A stretch of 42,419 nt of DNA, taken from contig JAJEIP010000005.1 of the NCBI GenBank assembly GCA_022827885.1, positions 1 through 42,419 on the forward strand, given 5' to 3'. Below, one piece after another: positions 8,824 through 17,429 of this stretch. This stretch comes from Candidatus Poribacteria bacterium. Its GTDB lineage: Bacteria > Poribacteria > WGA-4E > WGA-3G. Made by a program: the position numbers and the translations under genes. Every line of letters begins with the position of its first letter. The first letter of the stretch is position 1. Below the pieces are notes generated by a model. That model made no database searches. It saw nothing but the letters and a program-made list of their open reading frames with translations, and was not told where the DNA came from.

Positions 8824-9858
8824 CTAATGATCGTGATGGTTGGATTTGTGGTAGTGTAACCGAAGGAGGTCCACACCGAAATCGTCCGCGATGTGCCGCC
8901 ACACAGAATGGATGTGGTTCGCATTGTTCTGCGTATTGTCATACTCTACAAAGAAAAATGGACCGTGTAGTCTATAGTAGTGTGGGGTCTTCGGTGTGTC
9001 GCTTCCCGCCCAAGCGAAATGAATGTCGTTAACGCTCCCCTCGCGTAGTTTTCGGAGTTCTATTTGGGCAACCTCATCAGGCAGCCGATCAATGTATTCA
9101 TGAACGAGAGTCATCAGGAGTTCACGCTGGGATGTTTCCATAGATTCCGCGGCTAATCCTTCAACAGCCTCAAATTCAACCTTCGGGACATCGCGGGTTA
9201 AAATATCGGAGGGGGCATCCGCATTGATGATCGTCTGATGTTTCTGTGTGTCATTCAGGCTCGTAAGGAGTTGACGCGCAACGTCTTCCTCGGCGGAAAG
9301 GACTCTTAATCCCTTTTTCTCACCTTGGGGAACCTCTGCCGGATTCGATCCAAAGAAAAATGGATTTGGTGAAATCAGCTCACGATTAACGACGGTAAAG
9401 TTAAGCGAGACATGATGTCCTTCACCGCGCCATCCCCACGCGCCATTACCGGTCGGATCCCCGAAAACGGTGAAAAAATAGAGTCCAGGGTCGCGGACCA
9501 ATCGTGCTTCGCCAGCGGCTTGTTCAATTTCGCCAAGTGTTGTCTCTAAATTAATAATTGCACGGGCTTTTTGATAACCCTTTACACTCAATCCGCTTTC
9601 CATGAGAGCGAACGCCGCTTCCTGCTGCTTTGTATTCAGTTCATTGAGAGAAACGCCTTCCCGTTCCCACATTTCGATTGGAATGTAGTGCCACCGGAGC
9701 CGTTCATTTCCGTCAAATGGAAGTGCTGCCTTTTCACGTAGGGCGGGCGTTAATGTATCCAAAAAGTTGCCTGCCGCGTTTGCCATCTGCTCCGCGGTCG
9801 CCGAAGCGGGAATAAACAAAGGGGACTTGTGTTCGGGATGGGTATGTGTGTGTGCCAT
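8824..9858 (-). CDS. DUF3500 family protein
   Basis: A 344-aa protein matching the DUF3500 family along its length. Visible hallmarks are QQEAAFALMESGLSVKGYQKA, GLYFFTVFGDPTGNGAWGWRGEGHHVSLN, and the C-terminal YYRLHGPFFFVEYDNTQNN with ANHIHSVWRHIADDFG. The function of the family is not established. The many conserved histidines, including the HTHTHPEH start and the HYHKSNHHDH end, suggest metal binding, which is inference. No signal peptide is seen. The ATG at 9858 is preceded by leader-element copy 3. The gene converges on the CBM9-like gene across a shared terminator. Confidence 0.88.
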   Translation of the reverse strand: MAHTHTHPEHKSPLFIPASATAEQMANAAGNFLDTLTPALREKAALPFDGNERLRWHYIPIEMWEREGVSLNELNTKQQEAAFALMESGLSVKGYQKARAIINLETTLGEIEQAAGEARLVRDPGLYFFTVFGDPTGNGAWGWRGEGHHVSLNFTVVNRELISPNPFFFGSNPAEVPQGEKKGLRVLSAEEDVARQLLTSLNDTQKHQTIINADAPSDILTRDVPKVEFEAVEGLAAESMETSQRELLMTLVHEYIDRLPDEVAQIELRKLREGSVNDIHFAWAGSDTPKTPHYYRLHGPFFFVEYDNTQNNANHIHSVWRHIADDFGVDLLRLHYHKSNHHDH

Positions 9859-9888
9859 TTTTTAATTTTTCCTTGCGGTTCGGTCAGC
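9856..9888 (-). promoter_or_regulatory. Dispersed translation-leader element, copy 3
   Basis: Read on the minus strand this is CTGACCGAACCGCAAGGA followed by an A/T-only spacer, ending in the ATG of the DUF3500 gene. AAGG is 12 bases before the start codon, as in copies 2, 6 and 7. Confidence 0.75.
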
Positions 9889-10041
9889 TGGGTTCAGGAT
9901 TTGCTATGCTATTCCGTAGACCCAGCGCGCCCGTTGGTTGCGCTTACGCGCTTTGACAGAACTTTTCTTTTCACTAAAGCCTATAGACATTATCGCAAAA
10001 TCTACAAAAGGAGTCAATACTTTTTTACTTTTTGAGGACGC
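9889..10041. other. Divergent intergenic region, upstream part
   Basis: The 314-bp gap 9859-10172 separates the divergent DUF3500 and sigma-factor genes. It holds leader copy 3 at one end and the sigma-factor promoter at 10042-10070. I see no conserved ORF, RNA or repeat in the stretch between them. Confidence 0.5.
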
Positions 10042-10070
10042 TTGACAATTGATTAAAAATCTTGTAAACT
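10042..10070 (+). promoter_or_regulatory. Sigma-70-type promoter for the ECF sigma factor operon
   Basis: TTGACA at 10042-10047 (perfect) and TAAACT at 10065-10070 (4 of 6) have a 17-bp spacer. The predicted transcription start near 10077 leaves a leader of about 95 nt before the ATG at 10173. Confidence 0.6.
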
Positions 10071-10172
10071 TATTTAAATCGTCTCCGTTTAAGTAAGCAT
10101 TTAGCATGCTATCGTCCACCTCTTGCTACAGGTAGGACAAAATTTCCAACTGCTAATCATAAGCCGGGAATT

Positions 10173-10754
10173 ATGGACAAATTGATTGACGATGAAATGT
10201 TAGTTGCCCAGTTTCAATCCGGTCGCCAAAATGCTTTTGATGAGTTGATGAAGCGCTACAAATCCAAGATTTTCTCGTACCTTCTGCGCTCTGTCAGAAA
10301 TTATGAGGATGCTGAGGATATCACCATCGAAGTCTTTTTTAAGGCGTACCGCGCCCTTGAGCATTGGCAACCGAAAGCCAAGTTTTCAACATGGCTCTAC
10401 AAGATCGCGTCCAATCTCGCTATTGATTATCACCGTACGAAAGTACGGCACCCTGTTTATGCCTTGGAGGACATGGAAATCCCTGAAGCGAATTTGGTTG
10501 CCACCGACCTTCACAGCGATCCCGTCCGGCAAGTGGAAGATCAGGAACGTGGACGTATCATCCGTGAGGCGGTGGATCAGCTCTCTCCGAAACAGAAAGC
10601 CGTCTTTATGTTAAGTCGCTATGAGGGATTACAACTGAAAGAGGTCGCTGAAACACTGGATATGGCAGAAGGGACTGTAAAAATTCACCTTCACCGAGCA
10701 GTCAAACGTTTACAAACATTGTTACGACCGCTCTGGGAAAATAATGAAATTTAA
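10173..10754 (+). CDS. ECF-family RNA polymerase sigma factor (RpoE-like)
   Basis: A 193-aa protein with sigma region 2 at about 23-92 (AFDELMKRYKSKIFSYLLR, YEDAEDITIEVFFKAYRAL, FSTWLYKIASNLAIDYHR) and region 4 at about 130-185 (LSPKQKAVFMLSRYEGLQLKEVAE, MAEGTVKIHLHRAVKRL). There is no sigma-1 or sigma-3 domain, which defines the ECF group. It redirects RNA polymerase to a stress or envelope regulon. The next gene, 20 bases downstream, is a membrane anti-sigma factor, so activity is probably controlled by sequestration. The promoter looks sigma-70-like, and no clear autoregulatory ECF promoter is visible. Confidence 0.92.
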   Translation: MDKLIDDEMLVAQFQSGRQNAFDELMKRYKSKIFSYLLRSVRNYEDAEDITIEVFFKAYRALEHWQPKAKFSTWLYKIASNLAIDYHRTKVRHPVYALEDMEIPEANLVATDLHSDPVRQVEDQERGRIIREAVDQLSPKQKAVFMLSRYEGLQLKEVAETLDMAEGTVKIHLHRAVKRLQTLLRPLWENNEI

Positions 10755-10774
10755 AGAAAGGAGACCTATTTATT

Positions 10775-11395
10775 ATGCCTAAATGTATAAAATCTGAAGG
10801 GCAAGCGATTGATTATGCTTCTAAACTGCTGTTGCCAGAAGAGGAAGAGCCCTTTGAAGAACACCTTAAGAACTGTTCCGACTGTACCGAAGCAGTTCAA
10901 TCTTTTCGGACTGTTTTACAGTTGACAGACAAAGCACAAGCGGAATTGCGTGTGCCTGAACTCGCGTTACAAGACATTGAAATGAACGTCTACAAACGTC
11001 TCGCTGCTGCACACGAGCAAACCCTACTTTCGCGGGTGCGCACGTCCATTGCTAACTTCGGTTCGCTTTTCCGGTGGCAAAGAATCGCTATCGCGAGTGC
11101 CGTTGCTATCGCCTTAATTACGGTCGCCCTTCTCATGGGAAATCTGTTTCGATCGGAATCGGTGCCGCCGTTACCTGAAACGTACTCCGCTGTTGCCCGG
11201 ATCGAACAATATCGTCAACAAGATATCCAAAGAAACTTAGAGGAGGCACTCATTACGCATCATCTCCGAAACGATGTATGGGATACAGAAAGTCAGCTCT
11301 ACCGCATGAAAGAACAGGCAGATGGGACCAATTGGATGGCGATTGCGGATGCCCATCTTCAGAACCTTCAATCTGAAACCTTGAATACACCATAG
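10775..11395 (+). CDS. Zinc-binding transmembrane anti-sigma factor
   Basis: A 206-aa protein. The cytoplasmic N-terminus has a ZAS signature, H30-x3-C34-x2-C37 (HLKNCSDC), the zinc site that grips ECF sigma factors. One transmembrane helix lies at about 103-122 (AIASAVAIALITVALLMGNL). The ~80-residue C-terminal part would be periplasmic and could sense a signal or a protease; it has no domain I recognise. AAGGAG at 10758-10763 serves the ATG at 10775. It directly follows the ECF sigma gene, the usual arrangement for a sigma/anti-sigma pair. Confidence 0.85.
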   Translation: MPKCIKSEGQAIDYASKLLLPEEEEPFEEHLKNCSDCTEAVQSFRTVLQLTDKAQAELRVPELALQDIEMNVYKRLAAAHEQTLLSRVRTSIANFGSLFRWQRIAIASAVAIALITVALLMGNLFRSESVPPLPETYSAVARIEQYRQQDIQRNLEEALITHHLRNDVWDTESQLYRMKEQADGTNWMAIADAHLQNLQSETLNTP

Positions 11396-11512
11396 CGGAA
11401 TAGCAAGCGTATTTCTAAATGACGAACACCTCGCTCGGTCCCGCTTCTTTTTAGGATGCCTAAAGTGGTAAATCAGGCAATGTGTCTAATAAGGATCTAC
11501 GATTAAGGATTG

Positions 11513-11540
11513 TTTGCGCCGTTGCAACGGTGGCTATAAT
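11513..11540 (+). promoter_or_regulatory. Candidate promoter with palindrome in the spacer
   Basis: A perfect -10 TATAAT lies at 11535-11540, with a weak -35 (TTTGCG, 11513-11518) 16 bp upstream. The spacer contains a perfect 12-bp palindrome, CCGTTGCAACGG (11519-11530), positioned like an operator. A start near 11547 would give an ~84-nt leader for the TPR gene at 11631. The rest of the 235-bp gap 11396-11630 shows nothing else I can name. Confidence 0.45.
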
Positions 11541-11630
11541 CATGAACACCCTCTTAAGAAAGCGCGTTTGGGTTGTGCATATTAAAAACAGAAAACCGAG
11601 CCCGTAAGCGTAGCGGAGGGCGACTCGAAC

Positions 11631-13661
11631 ATGAATATCGTCAAATCACAAACCACCGATACTTATCCACAAGATAAAATTAAAAAACTATTCTTATACG
11701 TGCTGCTGATGTTTCTCCTCTGCGCGTTTGCTTATGCTCGCTTTGAGGAAGAGGTGCACGTCTTAATTGAGGCAGGGCACTACACTGAAGCGAATAATAA
11801 ACTCGAAGCACTTGCGGAATCTGCTAAAGATATTGCTATAAAAAGTTGGTACTACTACCAGATTGGCGAGATTCACTATAATTATACACACCAGTACACC
11901 AAAGCGCTTGAGGCTTACGATAAAATTCTAAATCTTGAGAAAAACGGGCTTGCTGCCGAGGAGCTCTTCCTCGCCGTCATCAAAAAAGGGGATGTCCATA
12001 GCCGTATGGGCAATTACCATGATGCTATCCAAACTTACGATAGGTTGATTAAACTCGCACCTGCCACGCATTTCGTGCATAAAACTGGATTGCAAAAAAT
12101 ACGGGATATTAACAACGCACTCACTGACTTACGAGAACAGCAGCGTGTTGAGATCCAGTATAAAGGGACACCTCTTGCTGCCATCGCTCAATTTCAGATC
12201 GCTGAACTCTATCGAAATCATTCCCAACTTAACCAGCCTGAAAAGGCAATAGAAAAGTATAGCGCACTTCTCGAAGCACACCCGAATGCGATAATGGCAC
12301 CCGAAGCGAGATGGCGCATCGCGCATTTAAGGCATACCGTTCTGAACCAATCGGCTTTAGCAATGGCGACTTACAGAAAAGTCATTGAAGATTACCCGAC
12401 GAGTAATTTCGCTGCCGAGGCACTCTTCCAAATGGCAAATATTCATCGCACAGCCGAGAAGTATTCCTTAGCAATCCCCATCTTTGAAAAACTGAAACAG
12501 AGATACCCGAACTTCTGGAATATGCATGCCGTTCTTTATTGGACAGGCGTTTGTTATGAGGAAACTTTAAACTATCCGAAAGCGATAGAGGCTTTTGAAA
12601 CGTTCCATCACGTCTATCTGCCGCAACTCGATCCAGGGTATTTAGGACAGATCTCAATGCATGACAAAAGCGTGTCTGAGGTGGCGGCACAGATTGACAA
12701 GAAAATAGAGGAACTCGCAGATCAGATGTCACAAACAGAATTAGGACGGTTGAACAAGGCGAGAGCAGATCGAGATTTTTCTGAGGCCTTAAGTATCGCC
12801 CGACATCTCGTCGCCACGGCGCCCCATACGCCTCACGGAGAGCAGGCAGCGGAACGCCTCCCAGCACTTCAGCAACTTGCAGCCATCGAAAACCTGCGTG
12901 AGAAACTCCAAGACCAAAACTTGGCACCTATAGAGGCAGCACGTGCCCGGTTGCAAATCGGGACCATCTACGAGCGGAAGCCTTTAGAGGACTATGCGAA
13001 GGCGCTTGCGGCATATCAAGAGGTATCAAAACGTCACGCCGAGTTGACGTATGCCGCCGAAGCTCTCTACCGCAGCGGACGCATTTACGCTGAGAGACTC
13101 TCTACACCTAACGAAGCGATTCAAACCTACAAAAAAGTTATTGAAACGCATCCGAACACCTTGCAAGCGATGATGGCAAGCTTTCAGTTGGGTGAGCTTT
13201 ACAGAGGACTTCGCCGTTACAACGAGGCGCTGCAAGCCTACGAAACCACGATCGGGTACCCAGAGCGGGATCGCTACATCGCAGGAGGCTATAAGGACAG
13301 TTTCTCCGATAGGGCACAGTTTCGGATCGGACGTGTCCATTACGAAGACAGACGCTACAACGAGGCGCGTTTCGCTTTTGAGGAGTTCATTCAAAACCGA
13401 GCGCAGTCCCCACGTCTTGCTGCTGCTTACGTTTACCTCGCTGCCATCTGTGAAGATCGCAACGAAAACGCACAAGCCGATTACTATTACAAAAGGGCGG
13501 AAGATCTACTCACAGGCAACCCTGTGCAGATGACAATGCTTATAGAGGAAGCGAGTGCACTCGGAACCCTACAGGGTTCTACGGATTTGGATACGGTCAT
13601 ACGGCTCATCAAAGAAAACCGGAAGCGTCTTGGAGTAGAAAAAGCGGAATCCAATCAATAG
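11631..13661 (+). CDS. Large exported tetratricopeptide-repeat protein
   Basis: A 676-aa protein with an N-terminal hydrophobic segment at about 19-37 (KLFLYVLLMFLLCAFAYARF), either a signal peptide or a single anchor. The rest is made of TPR-type helical pairs in the style of BamD/YbgF/Tol-Pal accessory proteins: YTEANNKLEALAESAKD, YTKALEAYDKIL, YHDAIQTYDRLIKLAP, PEKAIEKYSALLEAHPNA, LAMATYRKVIEDYPTSNFA, NEALQAYETT and NEARFAFEEFIQN. A helical linker with fewer repeat features lies at about 350-440. It is probably an envelope or periplasmic scaffold. GGAGGG at 11615-11620 supports the ATG at 11631. It ends 13 bp from a convergent gene. Confidence 0.8.
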   Translation: MNIVKSQTTDTYPQDKIKKLFLYVLLMFLLCAFAYARFEEEVHVLIEAGHYTEANNKLEALAESAKDIAIKSWYYYQIGEIHYNYTHQYTKALEAYDKILNLEKNGLAAEELFLAVIKKGDVHSRMGNYHDAIQTYDRLIKLAPATHFVHKTGLQKIRDINNALTDLREQQRVEIQYKGTPLAAIAQFQIAELYRNHSQLNQPEKAIEKYSALLEAHPNAIMAPEARWRIAHLRHTVLNQSALAMATYRKVIEDYPTSNFAAEALFQMANIHRTAEKYSLAIPIFEKLKQRYPNFWNMHAVLYWTGVCYEETLNYPKAIEAFETFHHVYLPQLDPGYLGQISMHDKSVSEVAAQIDKKIEELADQMSQTELGRLNKARADRDFSEALSIARHLVATAPHTPHGEQAAERLPALQQLAAIENLREKLQDQNLAPIEAARARLQIGTIYERKPLEDYAKALAAYQEVSKRHAELTYAAEALYRSGRIYAERLSTPNEAIQTYKKVIETHPNTLQAMMASFQLGELYRGLRRYNEALQAYETTIGYPERDRYIAGGYKDSFSDRAQFRIGRVHYEDRRYNEARFAFEEFIQNRAQSPRLAAAYVYLAAICEDRNENAQADYYYKRAEDLLTGNPVQMTMLIEEASALGTLQGSTDLDTVIRLIKENRKRLGVEKAESNQ

Positions 13662-13670
13662 CCCTCATGC

Positions 13671-13684
13671 GAACCTATAGGTTC
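13671..13684. other. 14-bp perfect palindrome between convergent genes
   Basis: GAACCTATAGGTTC overlaps the stop codon of the nicotinate phosphoribosyltransferase gene and lies just after the stop of the TPR gene. It could fold as a short hairpin on either transcript, but it lacks a T-run, so terminator function is doubtful. Confidence 0.4.
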
Positions 13685-15009
13685 CTTAACATCGGATGTA
13701 ATTCCACAAGATACGGTTCTGCTTCGGTCAAACCTTTATGGAAATCCGGTAATCTTTCGAGTGCTGCGGCCGTTCGTGCCTGGATGTCGTGGAGGTTCGG
13801 AAAATCATACACCAACGCCCCATCTTGGATAATCGGAACGAGGAGCGGCTGTCCCTTGGAGATCGGTTCATCCCAAAGTGTCACACAATCCTTGACATAA
13901 CCCCCATCAGCATCATCAGCAACACGATAAACTTGCTTTTTACCCGGGATCGTGGCTTTCGCAGGTTCGTCTTGGGAGCGTTTCCCGACAGGCTTGCCAT
14001 CACTCTCAACCAACTTGTAGACACCACCAAGCGCAGAGGTACCCCCCTCCCCGGTGCGCGAATTGAAGTTCGCCCCCGTCGCGAGCCGTGTGCCGACGCC
14101 GAAGCTATCAATCGGTGCCCCATTTTTGAGCAATAGGTCTATCTGGAATTCATCCAGTTCATGACTGGCGATAATTTGGACATAATTGAGTCCTTCGGCA
14201 TCAAGGATGCGACGGACCGCTTTACTGAGTGTTAAGAGGTTACCACTGTCCAATCGGACGGCGCGTAATTGTGCCCCGCGCGCTGCCATCTCCTTTGCAA
14301 CAATACAAGCGTTTCGCGCCCCTTGAAGTGTATCGTAGGTATCAATCAATAGGGTTGTGCTGTTCGGAAAGGCGGTCGCATAATCGCGGAAGGCTTCTAA
14401 CTCGGTAGGACGCTCGGAGATGAACTTATGCGCCATCGTGCCAACGTAAGGTATGCCGAAAGCGTGTCCCGCAAGCACTAACGAGGTCCCACTCGCACCA
14501 CCGATGAAGGCGGCACGCGCTGCGAGGATTCCAGCATCCCTGCCGTGCGCTCGCCGCGCCCCGAAGTCGAATACGGGTCTGCCTTTCGCAGCTTCTACCA
14601 TTCGAGAGGCTTTCGTGGCGATCAGCGTCTGAAAGTTCATGACACACAGCAGATAGGTCTCAAAAAGTTGGACGTCTCGAGACCTGCCCGTGACATTGAT
14701 AATTGGTTCATTTGGAAAAACAGGCGTGCCTTCGGGAACAGCGAAAACGGAACCGTCAAAATGGAAATCTCTAAGCGAAGCAAGGTAGTCAGCACGCAAG
14801 TCACCACGTTCCGCCAACCAATCAAGCGTAGCATCCGTAAAACGCAAATTTAAGATGTAGTGGATGACCTGTTCCAGTCCTGCGGCAATAAGATATTGTC
14901 CCTGTGGGATTGCGCGGACATAGTAGTTCGCAGTGATAACCGTATCGTTCTGGACATTGAAATCTGCCTGCCCCATCGTGAGTTGATAATAATCAACAAA
15001 AAGTGCCAT
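13675..15009 (-). CDS. pncB: Nicotinate phosphoribosyltransferase
   Basis: Forms nicotinate mononucleotide from nicotinate and PRPP with ATP, in NAD salvage. The 444-aa protein begins MALFVDYYQLTM, the classic family N-terminus, and includes FDFGARRAHGRDAG, GGASGTSLVLAGHAFGIPYVG, TMAHKFI, LLIDTYDT, VRLDSGNLL and SFGVGTRLATG. GGAGG lies six bases before the ATG at 15009. A longer reading frame from an ATG at 15078 overlaps the stop of the upstream gene as ATGA, but its extra 23 residues come from the dispersed repeat at 15041-15067, so I reject it. The gene follows a TPR/UnbV lipoprotein gene by 65 bp. Confidence 0.92.
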   Translation of the reverse strand: MALFVDYYQLTMGQADFNVQNDTVITANYYVRAIPQGQYLIAAGLEQVIHYILNLRFTDATLDWLAERGDLRADYLASLRDFHFDGSVFAVPEGTPVFPNEPIINVTGRSRDVQLFETYLLCVMNFQTLIATKASRMVEAAKGRPVFDFGARRAHGRDAGILAARAAFIGGASGTSLVLAGHAFGIPYVGTMAHKFISERPTELEAFRDYATAFPNSTTLLIDTYDTLQGARNACIVAKEMAARGAQLRAVRLDSGNLLTLSKAVRRILDAEGLNYVQIIASHELDEFQIDLLLKNGAPIDSFGVGTRLATGANFNSRTGEGGTSALGGVYKLVESDGKPVGKRSQDEPAKATIPGKKQVYRVADDADGGYVKDCVTLWDEPISKGQPLLVPIIQDGALVYDFPNLHDIQARTAAALERLPDFHKGLTEAEPYLVELHPMLRNL

Positions 15010-15040
15010 ATTATCCTCCGTGAGTAGCGCAGATTTAGGT

Positions 15041-15067
15041 GAATTCGGGGTTACAAACCCCTCCCAC
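15041..15067 (-). repeat. GTGGGAGGGGTTTGTAACCCC hairpin repeat, intergenic copy
   Basis: Read on the minus strand, GGGGTT-TGT-AACCCC forms a 6-bp stem. The 27-bp unit matches 25 of 27 bases of a copy inside the upstream coding sequence (16555-16581), and its first 16 bases match 4982-4997. It separates the TPR/UnbV gene from pncB. Confidence 0.75.
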
Positions 15068-15074
15068 ATGGCAT

Positions 15075-17414
15075 TCATAGACCTTTTCCCTCAGTGACAA
15101 CGAGTTTTTGGTTAACAGACGGGTTCCGATGGATATCCACCTGACCGGAGGGCCAGACAATTTCAAGGGTATCCACCTTCGGATGCGTCCCGAGACCGAT
15201 TTCAAGGGCCAGACTATTGGTCGAGCCGAATCCACAGCCCCCGCTGACTTCTCGGTAAATTACGTCATCACCAATATGTAGGGTGACTTTAGCCCCGATG
15301 CCATCCCGATTACTTTTGACCCCGACGAGTTTTAGCGTAAGCCAATTGTTCCCGGTGCCATTGTTGCGATAGAAAAGATTGTGCCACTGGTCGCCGATAA
15401 ACGCTCCGCCGACGGGGACGTAGATATCAACGTCGCCATCCGTATCGACATCACCGAAGGTCACACCGTGTCCTTTTCCGATGTTCCCCAAACCCAGAGC
15501 GGTCGTCGCATCGGTGAAGGTGCCGTCGCCGTTATTACGAAAGAGGGCATCTCGTTCGAGGCGTCCCATCTGTGGAGCGCCGGTCGCAAGATAGATGTCG
15601 AGATAACCGTCGCTATTGATATCCCCGAAGTTGGCACCCATCGCGCCATACGCATGATAGAGTCCCGATTCACGAGTGACATCGGTAAAGGTCCCGTCGC
15701 CGTTGTTGCGATACAGCACTTGCCGATCCGCGTCGTGTGTAGCAGTGCCTGTGATTTGACCTGCGATGAAGGCTTGAAAGGAACCTGAATTTGAGATGAA
15801 GATATCCAGATCCGCATCGTTGTCCACATCGAGAAAGAAAGTAACGAAGGCATCCGTAACAGGGAGATTCATACCGGTCGTCGGGGTGACATCGGTGAAG
15901 GTGCCATCGCCGTTATTGCGGTAAAGCACATTGGATTGTCCATAGTTGACGACATGCAGGTCGATATGTCCGTCTTTATCGTAATCTCCCCAAGCAGTGC
16001 CGAGCGAGTTCCCAGTATCTGCGACACCGGCAGCAGCTGCGGTATTCGTGAAGGTGCCATCGCCATTATTGCGATATAAGACATTCGCAGCACCATCACC
16101 GATAACACCGTCAGCAATATAGAGGTCGATGTAGCCATCGTTGTCGTAATCTGCCCACGCCGCACAGAAACTACTCTGTGGGTCTGCGACACCTGCAGCG
16201 TGTGTAACGTCGGTGAAGGTGCCATCGCCGTTGTTATGATAGAGCGTATTTTCCGCCGCACCCGACCAACCCCCACGTGTGATGTAGAGATCCACATCCC
16301 CATCGTTATCATAATCGGCGAAGAGAGAACCCCAACCGCCTCTTGGATCGGCAATGCCTGCCGCTTCTGCGACATTTGTGAAGGTGCCATCGCCATTATT
16401 GCGGAAAAGGGCATGGGGTTGATACGTGCCGACAGCAACGATGTCTAAATCGCCATCGTTATCATAATCCCCCCAGGCACTGCCGCGTCCACCATCAACC
16501 TTGTCCATTCTTAAGTCCGGTGCGACATCTATAAATGGAGAATTTTGTCCTACAGAATTCGGCGTTCCAAACCCCTCCCACGGTTGAATTTTGAATGCCT
16601 CTGGCAAATCTTCTGGATAGCCACCGAGTTTGCTGTATGCTGTCCACAAGTTCCACAAGGTTTCCGGGTCGCGCGGTTTCAGACGGAGCGATTCTTTGAA
16701 ATTCTCAACGGCTTTTTCAGGCGCGCCGTGCCGGAGGTGATAGACCCCCAGATAGTAGTACGCCCCAGAATGACGCCGGTAATTTTGGATAATATTTTCA
16801 AACCGTTCAGCGGCTTTGTCTGCCTCTCCGAGTCGGAATTCAGCTAAACCGAGTTGGAGCATCGCCTCCAGGTTGTTCGGTTGGAGTTCCAACACCTTTT
16901 CAAACTGACGCTTGGAGGCTGAAAGATCCGGGACGAGCATCTGTTGCGGCGCACCCAAGAAATAACCGAGTCTGATGCGTGCCTCAATATCGTCAGGGTT
17001 TACCTCCAACGCATTGGTGAGCGCAGCAGTAGAATCAGAAAACCGTTGTTGATAACTGAAAACCTGTGCCAACGTTAGATACGCCTTTGAAAGTTGGTCC
17101 TTGTCGGAGGGGTTTTTTACCCCGATATCCTTAAGCAGCCCTATCAACGTCTGCAACGTCTCTTCGGCAACCCCCCATTTCTGCTGTCTGATGTATGTGC
17201 GTGCGAGCAACATACGCGCATCGTGGGCGTTGGCATCAATCTGCAGGCACGCTTGGAACGCTGCTTCTGCTTCAGCGAAGTTGTTCCTATCTAATGCGTC
17301 CGTGCCTTTCTGATAGTGCGCCGTGAGTTGCGGATTTACATCACGCTGCGGTGTATCTGTATTGCATCCGATACTGATGAGGAAGATAAGAAAAAAAGAA
17401 AAAATCGTTCGCAT
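15075..17414 (-). CDS. TPR / FG-GAP / ASPIC-UnbV lipoprotein
   Basis: A 779-aa exported protein. The N-terminal signal ends in SIGC (C17), a plausible lipobox. Residues 28-270 are TPRs (NNFAEAEAAFQACLQIDANAHDA, PDDIEARIRLGYFLGA, PEKAVENFKESLRLKPRDPE). From about 295 to 690 there are repeated FG-GAP/VCBS blades with calcium loops (GDYDNDGDLDIVAVG, ADYDNDGDVDLYI, GDINSDGYLDIYL) and the recurring NNGDGTFTDVT. The C-terminus is an ASPIC/UnbV domain (NNWLTLKLVG, NRDGIGAKVTLHIG). The TPR-to-propeller junction (PWEGFGTPNS) is encoded by a dispersed repeat. It is likely an outer-surface binding or assembly protein; the substrate is unknown. Confidence 0.85.
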   Translation of the reverse strand: MRTIFSFFLIFLISIGCNTDTPQRDVNPQLTAHYQKGTDALDRNNFAEAEAAFQACLQIDANAHDARMLLARTYIRQQKWGVAEETLQTLIGLLKDIGVKNPSDKDQLSKAYLTLAQVFSYQQRFSDSTAALTNALEVNPDDIEARIRLGYFLGAPQQMLVPDLSASKRQFEKVLELQPNNLEAMLQLGLAEFRLGEADKAAERFENIIQNYRRHSGAYYYLGVYHLRHGAPEKAVENFKESLRLKPRDPETLWNLWTAYSKLGGYPEDLPEAFKIQPWEGFGTPNSVGQNSPFIDVAPDLRMDKVDGGRGSAWGDYDNDGDLDIVAVGTYQPHALFRNNGDGTFTNVAEAAGIADPRGGWGSLFADYDNDGDVDLYITRGGWSGAAENTLYHNNGDGTFTDVTHAAGVADPQSSFCAAWADYDNDGYIDLYIADGVIGDGAANVLYRNNGDGTFTNTAAAAGVADTGNSLGTAWGDYDKDGHIDLHVVNYGQSNVLYRNNGDGTFTDVTPTTGMNLPVTDAFVTFFLDVDNDADLDIFISNSGSFQAFIAGQITGTATHDADRQVLYRNNGDGTFTDVTRESGLYHAYGAMGANFGDINSDGYLDIYLATGAPQMGRLERDALFRNNGDGTFTDATTALGLGNIGKGHGVTFGDVDTDGDVDIYVPVGGAFIGDQWHNLFYRNNGTGNNWLTLKLVGVKSNRDGIGAKVTLHIGDDVIYREVSGGCGFGSTNSLALEIGLGTHPKVDTLEIVWPSGQVDIHRNPSVNQKLVVTEGKGL
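16555..16581 (-). repeat. GTGGGAGGGG repeat inside coding sequence
   Basis: This copy matches the intergenic unit at 15041-15067 at 25 of 27 bases. It encodes WEGFGTPNS at the boundary between the TPR and FG-GAP regions of the UnbV lipoprotein. The two substitutions weaken the hairpin and keep the frame open. Confidence 0.65.
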
Positions 17415-17429
17415 CTTTGTTTCTTGGAA

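Noticed and set aside
11396-11512. Possible tRNA or small RNA after the anti-sigma gene
   Set aside because: I could not find a cloverleaf, an anticodon stem or an intrinsic terminator in this stretch.
13671-13684. Intrinsic terminator between the TPR gene and pncB
   Set aside because: The 14-bp palindrome is short, A/T-centred and lacks a T-run on either strand; it is listed only as a palindrome.
15010-15078. N-terminal extension of pncB from an ATG overlapping the upstream stop (ATGA)
   Set aside because: The overlap looks like coupling, but the added residues translate the dispersed hairpin repeat. A GGAGG site and the family N-terminus both fix the start at 15009.
15380-16450. Regularly spaced near-identical DNA units that could be mistaken for a CRISPR or tandem repeat array
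   Set aside because: They encode the NNGDGTFTDVT calcium-loop blades of the FG-GAP protein; spacers are coding and in frame.
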